A DNA stretch of 64,000 nt from Diphasiastrum complanatum (lineage: Eukaryota > Streptophyta > Lycopodiopsida > Lycopodiales > Lycopodiaceae): contig CM055104.1 in the NCBI GenBank assembly GCA_029204225.1, positions 25,621,285 to 25,685,284 on the forward strand, in the 5' to 3' direction. Under the pieces are notes generated by a model. The model was not told where the DNA came from. It ran no database searches and saw only the letters and a list, made by a program, of their open reading frames with translations. This document shows positions 10,312 through 22,096 of the stretch, one piece after another. Numbering within the stretch: position 1 is the first letter of the stretch; every line of letters starts with the position of its first letter. Position numbers and translations under genes: made by a program.

Positions 10312-11236
10312 GGAGAGAGTGATGATTCGGGCAGGGCCTTCGTAGGATGAATTACTGTTTGGCTCACATTGAGCTTGGGGATTGGATGGTTACATCCTCG
10401 ATCTTATAGTCCTTAAAATATGTAGGCACATCATGGGCTGGGGATATGAGAGGGGCCTTGTCTTACAACTATCTGGATGGTGATTTGGGAGTTTCGGGGA
10501 TTGGCATATGAGCGGATGCGATCTCAGGAACTTCCCTAGCAGTGGTAAGGTTTCCAGGCGACTGAAGTTGAAGGTGTTTCTTCATCTTTTCTTTCATGGT
10601 ATAGCCACAAGGTTGTGGCTTCGGAGCACGTGAGGTGTGCGGATGAGGGAGTGGTGGCACATCATGGAGGATCTCGTTGTCGATTTGAGAGATTGTTTCC
10701 TCCTCGCAGAGGTCATATGGATAATTTGGTCATTTGACATGGTAGAGCTTGGTATCAGGTTTTTCAACCGTAACCTTGGCAACTGGTTCCACTTTGGATG
10801 AATATTGCGGAAAGGCCTTGAGTGGAAGTGCTTCCATTTAGTTGAGGATCTGAATATCAGAAATGTCCACTTCTTCTGGGCAATTCTGAATTCGTAAGAC
10901 ATTTTCCTCATCTACGAATAAATCTTCGGATTCATTAGTAGGCAGCCACACAACATTTAACAACTCATCATTATGTGGAAGAATATCAATAAAATTGATA
11001 TTAATGATAAGTGTATCTAGATCAGGTAATTGTTTGTTATCGGTCAGAGGAGTATAGGTACAATCATCTGATGTTGAGCACAATAATCGTCATTCACACA
11101 ATCAATGGTAGCTAAACTGTGACTCTAGTTTATGATATCAGTAGATTCAACATAATGACTTTTTTCGTGGGTGGACTGGTATGGCTCAAACACTAAATTA
11201 GCAGTAGAGGATCCCTCATCGTGAAACCGTGCAAGT

Positions 11237-11640
11237 TTAGTTTGCTAGAGGAATCGATGGAAACAGAGTTGTCTCTATTCCCAAAGGTGACTCGGCCTTT
11301 GCTCTAGTCATGAACGGCTCTTGCATTGGTGAGCCATGGTCAAGTAGTAACTCATAGGAATAGGCATTGCTAGGAATATCAAGTACAACTAGGTCTATAA
11401 AAAATTTCAGGCCTCCTAGTTTAATTAGAACTTGTGGGAGAACTGGTAGGTCGGACCACACTTTGATCAGCCATCCTGAGCTGACAAGTGGGTTTGGTGA
11501 GTTTGTCTCGCAAATTCCATTCTAACATGAGAGAGGTGAAAATGATGTTGACACCTGAGCCACCATCCAATACAGCTTGGCGATGGGTAGCTGGAATCTT
11601 GATATTGCCCCTTTCATTGAGCAGATTTGTGAGGTGTAAT
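11237..11640 (-). pseudogene. Gypsy aspartic protease region
   Basis: The minus strand reads HRQAVLDGGSGVNIIFTSLM near 11520-11580. DGGSG is the aspartic-protease active-site form seen in many plant gypsy elements. After a frameshift it continues LPQVLIKLGGLKFFIDLVVL, then SYELLL, at 11237-11461. The 10320-11236 interval between protease and RT holds further degraded frames (for example 10838-11083) with no recognised domain. Confidence 0.75.
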
Positions 11641-12073
11641 GGATTTGGAGCAGCTCCTCAGGGGTGGTGGTGTCGGTGGATTGGATTCGTTGTTTCCACT
11701 TACCTGCATGTTTCCAGAGAACGTGGAAGGGGAGAGTCACATTAGCTTGTAATAAATCCCCCCAGACTTTAGTACCTTCAAGAGTTTTGTTCTCAAAAGG
11801 CATGTGAGGTACTTTATAGGAGGTGGAAGTTTGTTGGTCTGCATTGTGAATTTGTTGTCAATACTGATGATGCAGCCTGATTTCTTCAGATGGGTGAGGA
11901 TAGACAATGGGTGTCGAACCTTCACTAGGAGGTACATTATGCTGTTAGGTTTTGTTGGGTGCAATTGTAGGGCTTTGGCATTGGATTTGTGTACGAGTCA
12001 AGACCCATGCTAGATGAGTTTCGACTAGCAATGTTTCTACTTGCACGGAACAGACAGGAGCAGCTAGTTTAGA

Positions 12074-13350
12074 TCAGGAAGGACAATCCTTCACATGATG
12101 TTCAATGCCGCAATTTTTACAAGCTGGTGGAAAGCGAAGTTTATCTGGGCAGCGAATACTAGGATGTTTACCTATGCAAATAAAACATCCTCGTATTGCT
12201 GGAATTTGATGCGTGGCAAACACAGCCTGGTTAGGATCATAAGGTTGGGCATTGGGGTCAACGACTTGAGCATTAGCCTCATATCTATAATAAACAATGG
12301 TGTACCTTGGTTGAGTAGTGTCTTCCACATAATAAGTTGTTGGATCGATGGTGGGTTCAAGATAGTGGACAACTTGTTGTGGAGCGGGTTGGTTAACGAC
12401 AAATTGTTGACACGGTTGGTACTGATTTGGTGCAGTTGGTCATGGTTGGTACACCCTTGGTTGTGTTGTGGAGGGTAGGGGCAGTATGCTCGATACATGG
12501 GTCTGGGTGCCGATGGAAAATGATTTCTCAGTTGAGGGCATTTATTAGCAGTGTGATGTTGTGAACAGATCGGACACCAGACATTCTCTCTTGCTGAAAA
12601 AGATTTATCAGCAATATTTTTCATGGCGGTTTGGAAATTAGCAATGAGTTTATCCATATGACTTTGTTGAGCTTTCTGCCAGGTTTTCATTTGATGCAAA
12701 AGTTTAGAAGATTGGGCGGTATTTTCATGCTTTGGGTGGTTAAGACGTTCAGGATTCTTAGACTTCTTTTCACGATTATCAAAGTTGTCATCAAGACCCT
12801 CGTCTTCTTCACAAATGGCATCAGTCATTATGTCCTTAAGTTGATCATAAAGGTCAACTGGTTTTAGTTCGCGGCGATGTTTTTAGGCATTCCAACCAAG
12901 AACAATTTGATAGCCATATGTTTGGTGATATTTTTGTCAACGCATTCTACTTTGAGACGTTTAAAATGCTCAATGTAGTTTCGAACCGACTCTTCGTGAC
13001 GCATCTTGATATGAGTGATTTGGATGAATGGGCTCTAAGTCAGTTTGGATGGTTTGAAACGCTTGATGAGAGCGTACTTGAGAGTAGTCCAAGAAGCAAG
13101 ATTAGGAGCTTCGAGGTTAAGATACCACTCTTTGGCTGTTCCATAGAGTACCATTGGGAATAGTCAGAGATTTTCAGTTTCAGAGATATCTCCGTAGAAA
13201 TGGCATGCATTATCAAATTCCTGGAGAAATCAAACTGGGTCAGATTCTCCATCGTACTTTGGTGCATCGATACGTGGAATTTTGTGTTCTAGTCGTGGAG
13301 TTGAAAGATTCAGCACAATCTCGAGACACGATGCAGTATGAGGAGTAGAG
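12074..13350 (-). pseudogene. Gypsy gag: retrotransposon gag domain and three zinc knuckles
   Basis: The minus strand starts near 13350 with IPRIDAPKYDGESDP. It continues FDNACHFYGDI, LFPMVLYGTAKEWYLNL and WTTLKYALIKRFKPSK, a typical retrotransposon gag fold. It is interrupted by TGA at 13230-13232 (expected Trp) and TGA at 13164-13166. Downstream are three CX2CX3HX4C knuckles: CPICSQHHTANKCP (about 12535-12576), CFICIGKHPSIRCP (about 12146-12187) and CKNCGIEHHVKDCP (about 12080-12121). The last two are in a different frame from the first, so at least one frameshift separates them. Pro/Gln/Tyr-rich linker lies between. Confidence 0.85.
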
Positions 13351-14160
13351 TAACAGCACATATGGTCAGGGCAGTATTGTACTTCGCCAAAAAGTCAAAA
13401 AGGTAGTTTTCTTGCAGAATGGAGAAGTTTAGGCAAAGACTGGACTTTTGTGTTGTAATAGAATTAGTGGATAGTACTAGAAATTATGGATGGGCAGATG
13501 AATCCAGTACTCACGAATTCAGACAAGGGGTGCTTTTTGTCAAAATACTGGTTTTTGTATGTTTTTTTGAAGACAAAAAATTTAGGGAGAAAATTCGCAG
13601 GGGGTTGTGGGCGATTTTGTGGTATGGTTGGTGATTTCTGATATTGAGGTTTTGCTGGCAGACAAGAAAAATAGTGAAAAAAGTGATTTTCTAACGGAAA
13701 ACAGGCTAAACCTCTGAGATAGAATTCACGGAGCTATTGGAGGACTGATCTTTGATGGATCTAGCCTCAATGAAGCCGGCGAATTCTAAGACCAAGATTT
13801 GGTTGGAAAACAATGGATTTTGACAGTATATTAGAGTGTTTTCAGGAAATTTGAGCAAGGTCAGAATTCATGAAGGTGATAGAATGGAAGATTAGTGTCT
13901 GTTATGGCTGCAGACAGCCCGACGAATTCTGATATACTTGTTTGATCGAATAAATGTCACTTGGATCACTTCTTTCAAAAAAAAAATGCCCAAGTTGACA
14001 CTTTTGTTGCTTTCCCCTGGCTTGATAAGTTGGTCAGCATCTCGTTGAGGACTTGGAGAAAAGTCTCGTGTTGTAGTGTGAAGAGAAAAAAACAAACAAA
14101 CGTACACACAAGCACATGAGCGAAAAAACGAAAAACAAAGAAGCTATGTAGAAAATCTTA
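13351..14160 (-). other. Gypsy 5' leader between PBS and gag
   Basis: About 800 bp with no recognisable domain, the expected place of the untranslated leader. Short open stretches on both strands look random. Confidence 0.6.
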
Positions 14161-14162
14161 AA

Positions 14163-14180
14163 AAGTAGCAACGACGCCGA
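14163..14180 (-). other. Degenerate primer-binding site of the gypsy element
   Basis: Directly inside the 5' LTR the minus strand reads TCGGCGTCGTTGCTAC. It resembles the TGGCGCCGTTGCC-type site used by many plant gypsy elements but has several mismatches, so it is a likely decayed PBS. Confidence 0.5.
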
Positions 14181-14969
14181 TGTTGGAAGTATTTCTAGTT
14201 AGGGCGGTGGCTAGATCTACTCATGGATGTAGTATAGGAATGTAGGGGATTGTCCACTTCCTAAGATCTACAAGCTTCCTAACAAAATAAGAACATAAAC
14301 AAAATGGAGCACTAAGGCTTTCCAACTAGTGCTCGGAATAAATGATATGGCTAAGGCGGTACCCAACTAGCCAACTAGCCACTTACATAAAAACACAAAG
14401 TTTTGCTAAGGCTTCCCAACTAGAAGAAGACTAATCTAAATCCTACTTAACACCCAAAAGGGATTTGAAAATAAGATTGCGGCTAATAGTAAGCTATGCA
14501 CCTTCCAATGGGAACACAGAGAAATGGAATGATAGTCTCAAAGAGAGAGCAATTTAGCATAATCCCAAAGTGTTGTTTACAAGGAAAATGCCTCTCTTCT
14601 TATAGCAAGAAGGGCCTTCCATAAGTACCCATAAGTATCCACTAACTTATGGGATTAGTTTAAAACTAGCCATTCTAAGGCCTCTAAAACTTCTAACTTA
14701 AAATGTAGAACTTTAAAAAGTTTCTAACTTGGGAATTAAGATAACTTAAGATCACTTAGAATATTTCTAAGCTTAAGTTTCTTAAGTCTGAGTTCTAATC
14801 CTAAGTTTAAGTTATTTTATTATTTTATGCTTCTACCCATGGACTTACAAAACACATGTTGTAGTAGAAGTTTATTGGCCAATACTCGTACGTGGGCTTA
14901 CAAGACACATGCCACGGAGTTTTATTTTTTATTTTTTATTTTTTCTCTGTGTTTGCACAATTGCTAACA
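14181..14969 (-). repeat. 5' LTR of the gypsy element (789 bp)
   Basis: Starts TGTTGGAAGT and ends GCTAACA on the plus strand, aligned end to end with 4648-5496. It lacks a block of about 75 bp after GCTAATA and has small insertions, so the two LTRs have diverged since insertion. Confidence 0.92.
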
Positions 14970-14974
14970 TTTAT
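14970..14974. other. Target site duplication TTTAT (right)
   Basis: TTTAT follows the right LTR at once and matches the bases before the left LTR. Joining the two sides restores TGAAGATTTTATTTCTAATA. Confidence 0.9.
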
Positions 14975-15449
14975 TTCTAATATACTGAAGATTGTCAAAG
15001 ATTGTTGGATTATTCTCCTTCCTACTAATCGACTAATCGGTTTTTAATCTTCATCCAACTGTTTATCTAGTTCTCCCGTGTTTTACACAGTCTACAAAAT
15101 TACAAGTGTTTTTACAGAGTCTGTAGAAATACATGGAGTTTAACAACAGTTGGGAATTTTCTCTCACTACAAAACCCGACATTGTCGCCTTTTTGCTACA
15201 GTCAATTTTCTCCTAAAGCGACACTGTCAAAAATTGCAAGTAAAAATGCAGTGTCACGTTTTTCGCCTGTCAGGGTTTCCAAGTAAAAATGCAATGTCGC
15301 ATTTTTCGCCTGTCAAGAATTGCGAATAAAAGTGCAATGTCACATTTTTCACATTTTTCAAAGTGCCTTAAATGTTAAAGAAATGACTTTGGCAAAGTGT
15401 GGGACTATCCCAATATTCAAGAGATGAGATTTTGAGAGCCTGAGACATC
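14975..15449. repeat. Spacer with short repeats of a TGCAATGTCGCATTTTTCGCC-like unit
   Basis: About 15165-15360 repeats words such as AGTAAAAATGCA, GTCACGTTTTTC, TTTTTCGCCTGTCA and CGACATTGTCGC about every 50-60 bases. Similar words (GCATTGTCGGGTTTTT) occur near 3260-3300, partly in the opposite sense. No gene is seen. Confidence 0.5.
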
Positions 15450-15965
15450 TTGAGCACACTATACGAAGTGCGAGATATAGCTTCCAAGCTACATCTCAGG
15501 AAGAAATTTTACTCCCTCAAGATGGCGAATGGTGATTCCCTGCATAATCACATCAATCAATTCAAGAACTTGCTAAGGCAAATGGCCGAGGGGCAGTCGA
15601 ATCAAGTGGCAAATGCAGCTGCGGAAGCTCCACAGCCTATTCAAGAAGTGGATCATGATGCCTTCATGACTAGCCATCAAGGAGCATCTGGCAACAGTTC
15701 TTGGTTCCTAGATTCCGGAGCCACTCAACACATGACCAGCCTCATTGGTTGTTTCGAGTCCTATACACCTTACAGTACCAAGAAATATGTTCACCTTGGC
15801 GACTATAGCACACAAGCTATCAAAGGTGAAGGTACTGTAAGATTAAGCTTTGCAAATGATCAGTCTAAGCTACTTTCTAAAGTACTGTATGTACCAAATT
15901 TATCTACGAATTTGCTCTCTGCAAGCAGAACAGGCAAGATCCTAGCACTCGGAAAAGAGAATTAA
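15450..15965 (+). mobile_element. Copia gag-protease fragment with internal deletion
   Basis: A 171-codon open frame starts in a gag segment of the UBN2 type (KKFYSLKMANGDSLHNHINQ). After only about 30 residues it passes into a copia protease (SSWFLDSGATQHMTS, with intact DSGA). It continues YVHLGDYSTQAIKGEGTVRL and KVLYVPNLSTNLLSAS. The zinc knuckle that should lie between gag and protease is missing, so an in-frame deletion joined the two. No integrase, RT or LTR follows. It belongs to the same broad copia group as 1855-3075. Confidence 0.85.
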
Positions 15966-18900
15966 AAAAGCAATAGAATTGAGGGCATCTCAAGGAGGAT
16001 GTGAGGGTCAAAAATCAAGATGTTTCTTTCCATGTGCAAAGTTTTGCAACAAATCCAATTTGGAACATTTACATAGTAACAATACATGAGTCTCCGCAAT
16101 GCACTTGTGACGATTTCAAGAGAAATTCATCAAAGGAAAATTTACACCCTACAAACACATGTATTTTTTTTTACTTTGTTGTTTTAAGGATGGACATTGA
16201 TAACAACATGATTATCCATCAATCCTATCTAACGATACCGGAGCTATTTCATATACTTTCTAGGGAGAGACATGTAGTACAACTGTGATGTCTCATCAGT
16301 CTCATTGGATGACTGAACAAGATATGGATGAGTGATTTCGGATTCTAATTGGTTGAGCTTCAATGTTATTTTGTGGTGCATGTCCGAAATTGGATTCTTC
16401 CTTGTTTTCAACGTATCATCAACTCTAGCTTGCTTTAGATGGTAAATTTCTTGATGGTAATGCATCCAATTTCTCTTATGGATTGATTGGACTCATTTCA
16501 GTTCATTTATGGCATAGATTCAACACTTTGTATATAAATATATGAGAAAACAAAATAAGTATGTGTGGTAGATTATTAATGGTACAAGGTAAGATAATAT
16601 GGAATAAAGTTTGCTCGTCTTTATAGATTCAAGAGTAGCCAATCATCATTTCCTCAAGCTTTGCAATATTGAATGTTCTTCAAACATTATTGCATAATCT
16701 TATGAATAAATCCTTTAGTATTTTGCATTATCTTGTGCATATCCAATGTTGAAATGGTACATAAATATATAAAACATTATCTCGCGAATATTGAAAGCTT
16801 ATAGTGTTGAAATTTGATGCCCATCAGAACCTAAAAGGTGCAAAGCCTAGGTAGTTTTGAACTATGGGCCCAGATGCCAAACTTCCAACTTTGAACAATC
16901 CATCTTCCACAAATGTTATCTTTACTAAAACTTTCTAATTTATAAAACAATACACCAAGGTTCTAACTTCCAACTTTGAATGATTTATCTTCCATAAATA
17001 TTATACTTTACTCCAACCTTCAAAATTTCAAATCTCAGGCTTAGGTCTTTGTTGTGGTAGTTGACTTGGCCATGTTGATCTATCTAGATCTATAGCCAGC
17101 CCTCGATTTTTTTTTTGTTACAAAATACTTACGAGGAATTTGACATTAGAAATGTAAATATCTACAATCTATTCAATTCTTTTCTTGGAATTGAATGTTG
17201 GAAATTTCAAAATCAAAGTCCATCCTATGTAAAAATGAAATTTGGAGAGCAAGTTCTCTCTATGGATGTCACAATATAACGCCCATGAACATTGTGAAAG
17301 ACTTCAAATTTCAACACTCGTAGATATGGAGATTTTAGTTGACATAATAAAAGTTGAAAGCGAGTATCTATTATTGGAATTTGGGCCTTTTGAGACATGT
17401 TACAAAAGACTAAAGACTTGCCAATAAATTCTTGTATGTTGGGTGAACACTAACATGCAAAATTTACTATCTAGCATAAAGTATTGAAAAGGAATCTCAC
17501 AAATTCGTACGATTCCTTTGACATATTAAGAGGAACATAGGAACCTTATAGATTTGTAATGTTCTTTGTAACCATTTATTTTGGCAGGTTCTTTATGTGG
17601 GGGAAGGCCCTCCCTATGAGAAATCTTGCAATGAGCAATTTTTTAAATGCTAAGGAAGGCCCTCACATTTGGGACCCCCTTTTTTTTCTAAGCACCATGG
17701 GGCCTAGGGCTATCGTCCTAGAGGCTAGGATGCTTCAAACAAAGGGATGCGGGCCTCCAAATACATAATGTCTCTTTACCAATGAATGAATCCGCAATGC
17801 TTTACATTATGTTGTCGTAAATACCTCATGACAATATGTGTGTAGTTGGAGGAGCAAATAAGTGCTAGAAAAGCGTTTTTTTTCTATAACTAATAAGCTG
17901 ATTGATAAATTACAAAAAGCTTTATTTTATGCATAACATTCAATTGATTGAAAAATAAAAACAAATATAATATTTTAAAAGGAAAAGAAAAGTAAAATCA
18001 ACTCAATTTAATGCTTAAACTCACCTACGAGTGACACTTCAACTTTTTAGCAAATCATCACAATAGCGTACTGGTGTTGCGACAAAGCTAAAAAGGGCAG
18101 AGAAACCTATGAGTTCCTTAGATTCGTCTATTTTTCTTTGTTTTTAATATTTTTTCATATAGTTCTTTACAAAACAAAAGGACCAAGGGAGGGGGAGCGA
18201 GGTGCCCTCGGCCACCCCCGACAAAGTCCATGTGCCTTGGGAGGAAAGCCTTCTCCTATAGTAAAATCACTTGTTTTTTGGTCTTACAAGGGAAATGGTG
18301 GAGCTCCCTCAACAGAGTCCATGTATCTCTTGCGGGAAGGTGCATGTAAAGAAAAAACCTTTACCTTTTTGGGCACCTTTCGTTGGAAGTTGCACATTTA
18401 ATATAAAAAATGACAAACAAAGGTAAAAATAAAATAGAAAATATTTTCACGTGCCCATGCAAAAATACAAATGGCAAATACGACAAAGCCTATATATGCT
18501 GGCATTTGCCATTATTTACTAAATTCGCATCTTCTGATAATTCGTGGCTGTGCTTTGGGAAACGGGGAAGAAATTGGGTAGCACTCACTCCTCGATCAAA
18601 ATCAAAATCAAAATCAAAATCGTGCTGCTACCTGCTAATTGCTGATTGTACGGACAGAATCCCCTTTGCCTTGTCCTCATATCTATCCTTTCCAATTTCC
18701 AAACATATATACCAATCGATTGACTCTACATATCTCTGGAATCGATAGAATTCACCATAACTTGAGCATTGAAGCAACTGTTAGCCCAGATGGCCTGTTG
18801 CTACTGGTCTTCTCCAGGAGTTTTACATTAAGCAGCAGCTAAAAACTAGTTTTTTCCAGGAATTTCAGATCAAAGAACAGCTATAAATGTCATGGACTAG

Positions 18901-19246
18901 TAATTTGGATGGCTGATTTTGTTGTAGAGTTTATTTCTTTGAAAGAATTGCGTCAAAAAGTGGAACAATGGTGAGCCGCGTAGAATCGAGAGCAGATTTG
19001 AGCTGCGATAAGAGAAGGATGTCCTTTGAGAAATTTGATGTGAATCAGACCTCTCTCTGACCATATAACTGCTATGTTACACCATCCTGTCATGGCGATG
19101 GATGAAGGACAGACTTGTTTAAACTGCTGTGTTGTATATTGTTTTGGACTACCGTCACCTGGATCACAGCTTGCAAGTAGCTCATAACTCCGAGGATGTG
19201 AGAAGAAAACAAAGTCTGGTGTGGCGTTGGACTATTTCCCAAGTTA
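15966..19246. other. AT-rich intergenic DNA upstream of the receptor-kinase gene
   Basis: About 3.3 kb with no recognisable protein, RNA gene or element end. It holds poly-T runs (about 16165, 17110, 17680) and a short ATCAAA repeat at about 18595-18621. The last few hundred bases must include the promoter and 5' leader of the downstream gene, but no promoter motif can be named with confidence. Confidence 0.5.
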
Positions 19247-22096
19247 ATGGATAGATATCACTGTTGTCCTCGTAACGAGCTATGGAAGTCGGTTTGGCTG
19301 CTTGGTTTGCACGTGAGCATACTGTTTTCTCAAGTCACTTCACAGCCAGGTAAGCCACTTTTCGCTGAGTCGATCTACAAAACAAATGGATTAGGTTAAA
19401 AATTTGGTAGTAAATTAAATTTACATTTGCCTTGGCTTTTTAAGTCCAAAACTTGAGCGGAACAGGCACATAAGTATCAGAGCTTCAAGGTAGGATGCGA
19501 TGCGCTCACTTTCTTGCATTGGGTACTGCAGGATTTATCAGCATCGACTGCGGAGCAGAAGAAAACTATACAGAACAATCCTCTGGAATAAGGTGGCAGA
19601 TCGATGACGGCTACGTCTTTTCTGGGGTAAATGCAGTCACCACAGCAGCGCCAGGGCAAACATCTATGTCAGCACAAACGCTCAGGTACTTCCCTGAACT
19701 CCAGAAAAAGACGTGCTATGTTTTGCCCGTGGCAAAGAAAGTGCGATACCTCGTGAGATCCACTTTCGCCTATGGAAACTACGATCAGAGAAACCGCCCT
19801 CCGCAATTTAGTCTGATTATCGACGCAACCCACGTCGCCACTGTCAATACTTCTACGAGTAGCAGCATCGTGCATGAAGTGATCCTGGTAGCAAAGGCAA
19901 ATTCTCTTAACATTTGCTTGGGCAGAACAAGTTTATCAGACGTACCTTTTATCTCGTCATTAGAGCTCCGTCCTCTCCTGCATCAGATGTACGCAACAGC
20001 CGACGAGAACCGCATACTCAAAATGTTTCACAGGATCAACTTTGGGGCATATCCTTCTAATCCTACGGTCAGGTACAGAAAAACTGCCCTTTCAGTTTCT
20101 TGTAATGGTTCCTGACTTGATTGTGATTGCATTTAAGCATCATGATTTGTGATTTTAGTTTACTGAGTGCTAAATTGGGCATTCTAATATTTGAAATTTG
20201 AATTACTTCTGAAAAGATCACTTCATTCACAGTAAACTATTCCCAGTAACTCATTGAAGATGCAGCTTGCCGTCAAGTAGTCAACAATTTGGGGAATGAA
20301 ACTGCCTGAAACCCAGCAAAAGTTACATGCAGCTAGCTAGCCGACGGAGGAAGGGACTTGGCCGTATGTGGAAATTGTCCGGGATCACCAAGTTAATCTT
20401 CGTCTAGTCAGTAGCGACTCCTCTGACTTTGAACCTTCTGCTCTATAAGAGTTGCCTTGACAAAATATCAATCATTCATTGTTCGGGCATCTTCTAATGT
20501 AGAAACCGAGTTTCAGACTGAAAGTCTAGGACTAGTTTCTATCTTTTTAGTGCTACATAACCTCTTATTGTTGCGGCTAGGCCTTTCGAGTAGTTGGAAC
20601 TTGGGTTAGATAGTGTTAGCGCTTGGATGTCTTAAAAAATGTAAAAGATCAAATCTTACGTACCGATCAAAATAAAGCTGGAAGCTAAGTCAGTTTGATA
20701 CCAAAACAAAGCATGTGAATGTAGATATTTCTTTGAATTGTTTTTGGCTCTAGTTGATTGCATTAGCATACTTGTACAGTATTTACATTGTACTTTAAGT
20801 CACATCCACCTCTTTAGGCATAGCCGCAATGGAGCCAAAAGCTTCAAAGTCTTGTAGCCATGGGCCCCTAAGTCTTGCAGACTGTCATACCAGCCTGTTC
20901 TCCATTGCACATGAGCTCTCTCATCCAACCTGGCATCCACTCCAATTTGTATTGAATTAAAAGTTAATCATCTAGTCCTAACGCCAATCATAAAAGCTTC
21001 TATTTCCGTACGATCCCTATAGTGGTAGTGAATTCGACTACCCCTATTCAATTGGCTTGAATTGAGCACTCCGTATCATCCTTACTAAGACTTACCTTCT
21101 CATAGTAGTAATGACAAATTGCCTCCATCACACGATTGATCTTCGACACCCAAAATTTCATGTTTTTATCTTCGACTTTGGTTAATATGCACAATTGTGC
21201 CTTGTAAACGTATTGTGCATTGTATACGTATGCTTGTTCATTTATCATTGGAAGGCTCCGTAGCTGGAAAGATGAATTCTGCATATTGTACCATAAATAA
21301 ACTCTTCGCTGAATTGTAACTTGTAACAGGTATCCAGATGATCCATTCGATCGTGTATGGCGGAGTGACTCCCAAGTTATTGGTGCGCCTGGGGCAGACA
21401 GAATCAGCACAAGCTCGAAGGTGGTTTCACTGGTTCCAGTGCACGTTCCATCTGCTGTAATGACCACAGCGGTGATGCAGAAAGATGTTCTGCTCATAAC
21501 ATTACCATTGATAAGTGATATAACTACAGATGTGCCATTGTCTCTGTTCTTGTATTTTGCTCGAATTGAGAACAGAAAATTTGCTCAAGAAGATCTAAGC
21601 TTCACCATCTACATGGATAACGTCATTTCGTTCCCTGGAGTAAGCACAAAAAATTCTGCTGGCTCTAGAAAATCAAAAGAGTTCATGTTTCAGCTTGGAT
21701 CCATCTCCAATCCAGTGAACATCACCTTGGCTGCTTCATCTTCTCTGATCGGCACTATAGTAAATGCAATGGAACTGTACGGTGTTCTACCAATAACGGC
21801 ACCAACTTTCTTTCAAGACGGTAACTCCACACTCCGTAATTCCTGCAATACAATATCCATGACCAAACGGCAGCCTAGACATGACTTGTTCTTGTGTATG
21901 TTTTGACATTTTCCTTGCTGAATCCAAAGTCTCATGGTGCCTTCTACATGGTGCTGCATCTGTTTTCAGTTGAAGCCATCTTCAGGGTCAAAGACAGTTT
22001 GAACCTAGTACAGTGGTCTGGCGATCCATGCTTGCCGAATACATGGGACTGGCTGACATGTAGCACGACTTCAAACATCACAAGGATAACAGCAGT
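19247..22096 (+). CDS. Receptor-kinase exons 1-4: leader, malectin-like domain, GDPC
   Basis: Exon 1 starts at ATG 19247 and encodes [14 protein letters not shown], a secretion leader, ending before GTAAGCC. Exon 2 opens [14 protein letters not shown], the classic start of a malectin-like domain, and carries DDGYVFSG and LRYFPE. It ends [21 protein letters not shown] across intron 2 (20073-21329, no element recognised in it). Exon 3 completes the second malectin lobe ([19 protein letters not shown], LNAxE-like [11 protein letters not shown]). Exon 4 gives [20 protein letters not shown] and NTWDWLTC, the linker to the LRRs. The ATG at 19495, upstream of exon 2 in the same frame, lies in intron 1 and is not the start. 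Confidence 0.88.

Larger units (their letters stand above)
4648..14969 (-). mobile_element. Ty3/gypsy LTR retrotransposon, structurally complete, coding-dead
   Basis: Two related LTRs (4648-5496 and 14181-14969) bound a 10.3 kb element flanked by TTTAT on both sides (4643-4647 and 14970-14974), which is a 5-bp target duplication. Coding runs on the minus strand: gag near the 14-kb end, then protease, RT, RNase H, an integrase stub and an extra ORF toward the 5-kb end. A purine-rich PPT lies next to the 3' LTR and a degenerate PBS next to the 5' LTR. Stops, frameshifts, loss of the RT active-site region and loss of the integrase core show it cannot move by itself. It split what had been continuous DNA just 3' of the histone-like pseudogene. 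Confidence 0.92.

Noticed and set aside
13040-13267. 75-codon minus-strand frame in the gag region
   Set aside because: A neighbouring frame carries the recognisable gag residues (TAKEWYLNL), so this one is a shadow.
19495-19531. ATG at 19495 as start of the malectin-domain protein
   Set aside because: It lies in intron 1. An upstream exon (19247-19349) supplies a signal-peptide-like leader and joins in phase to the AG at 19531.
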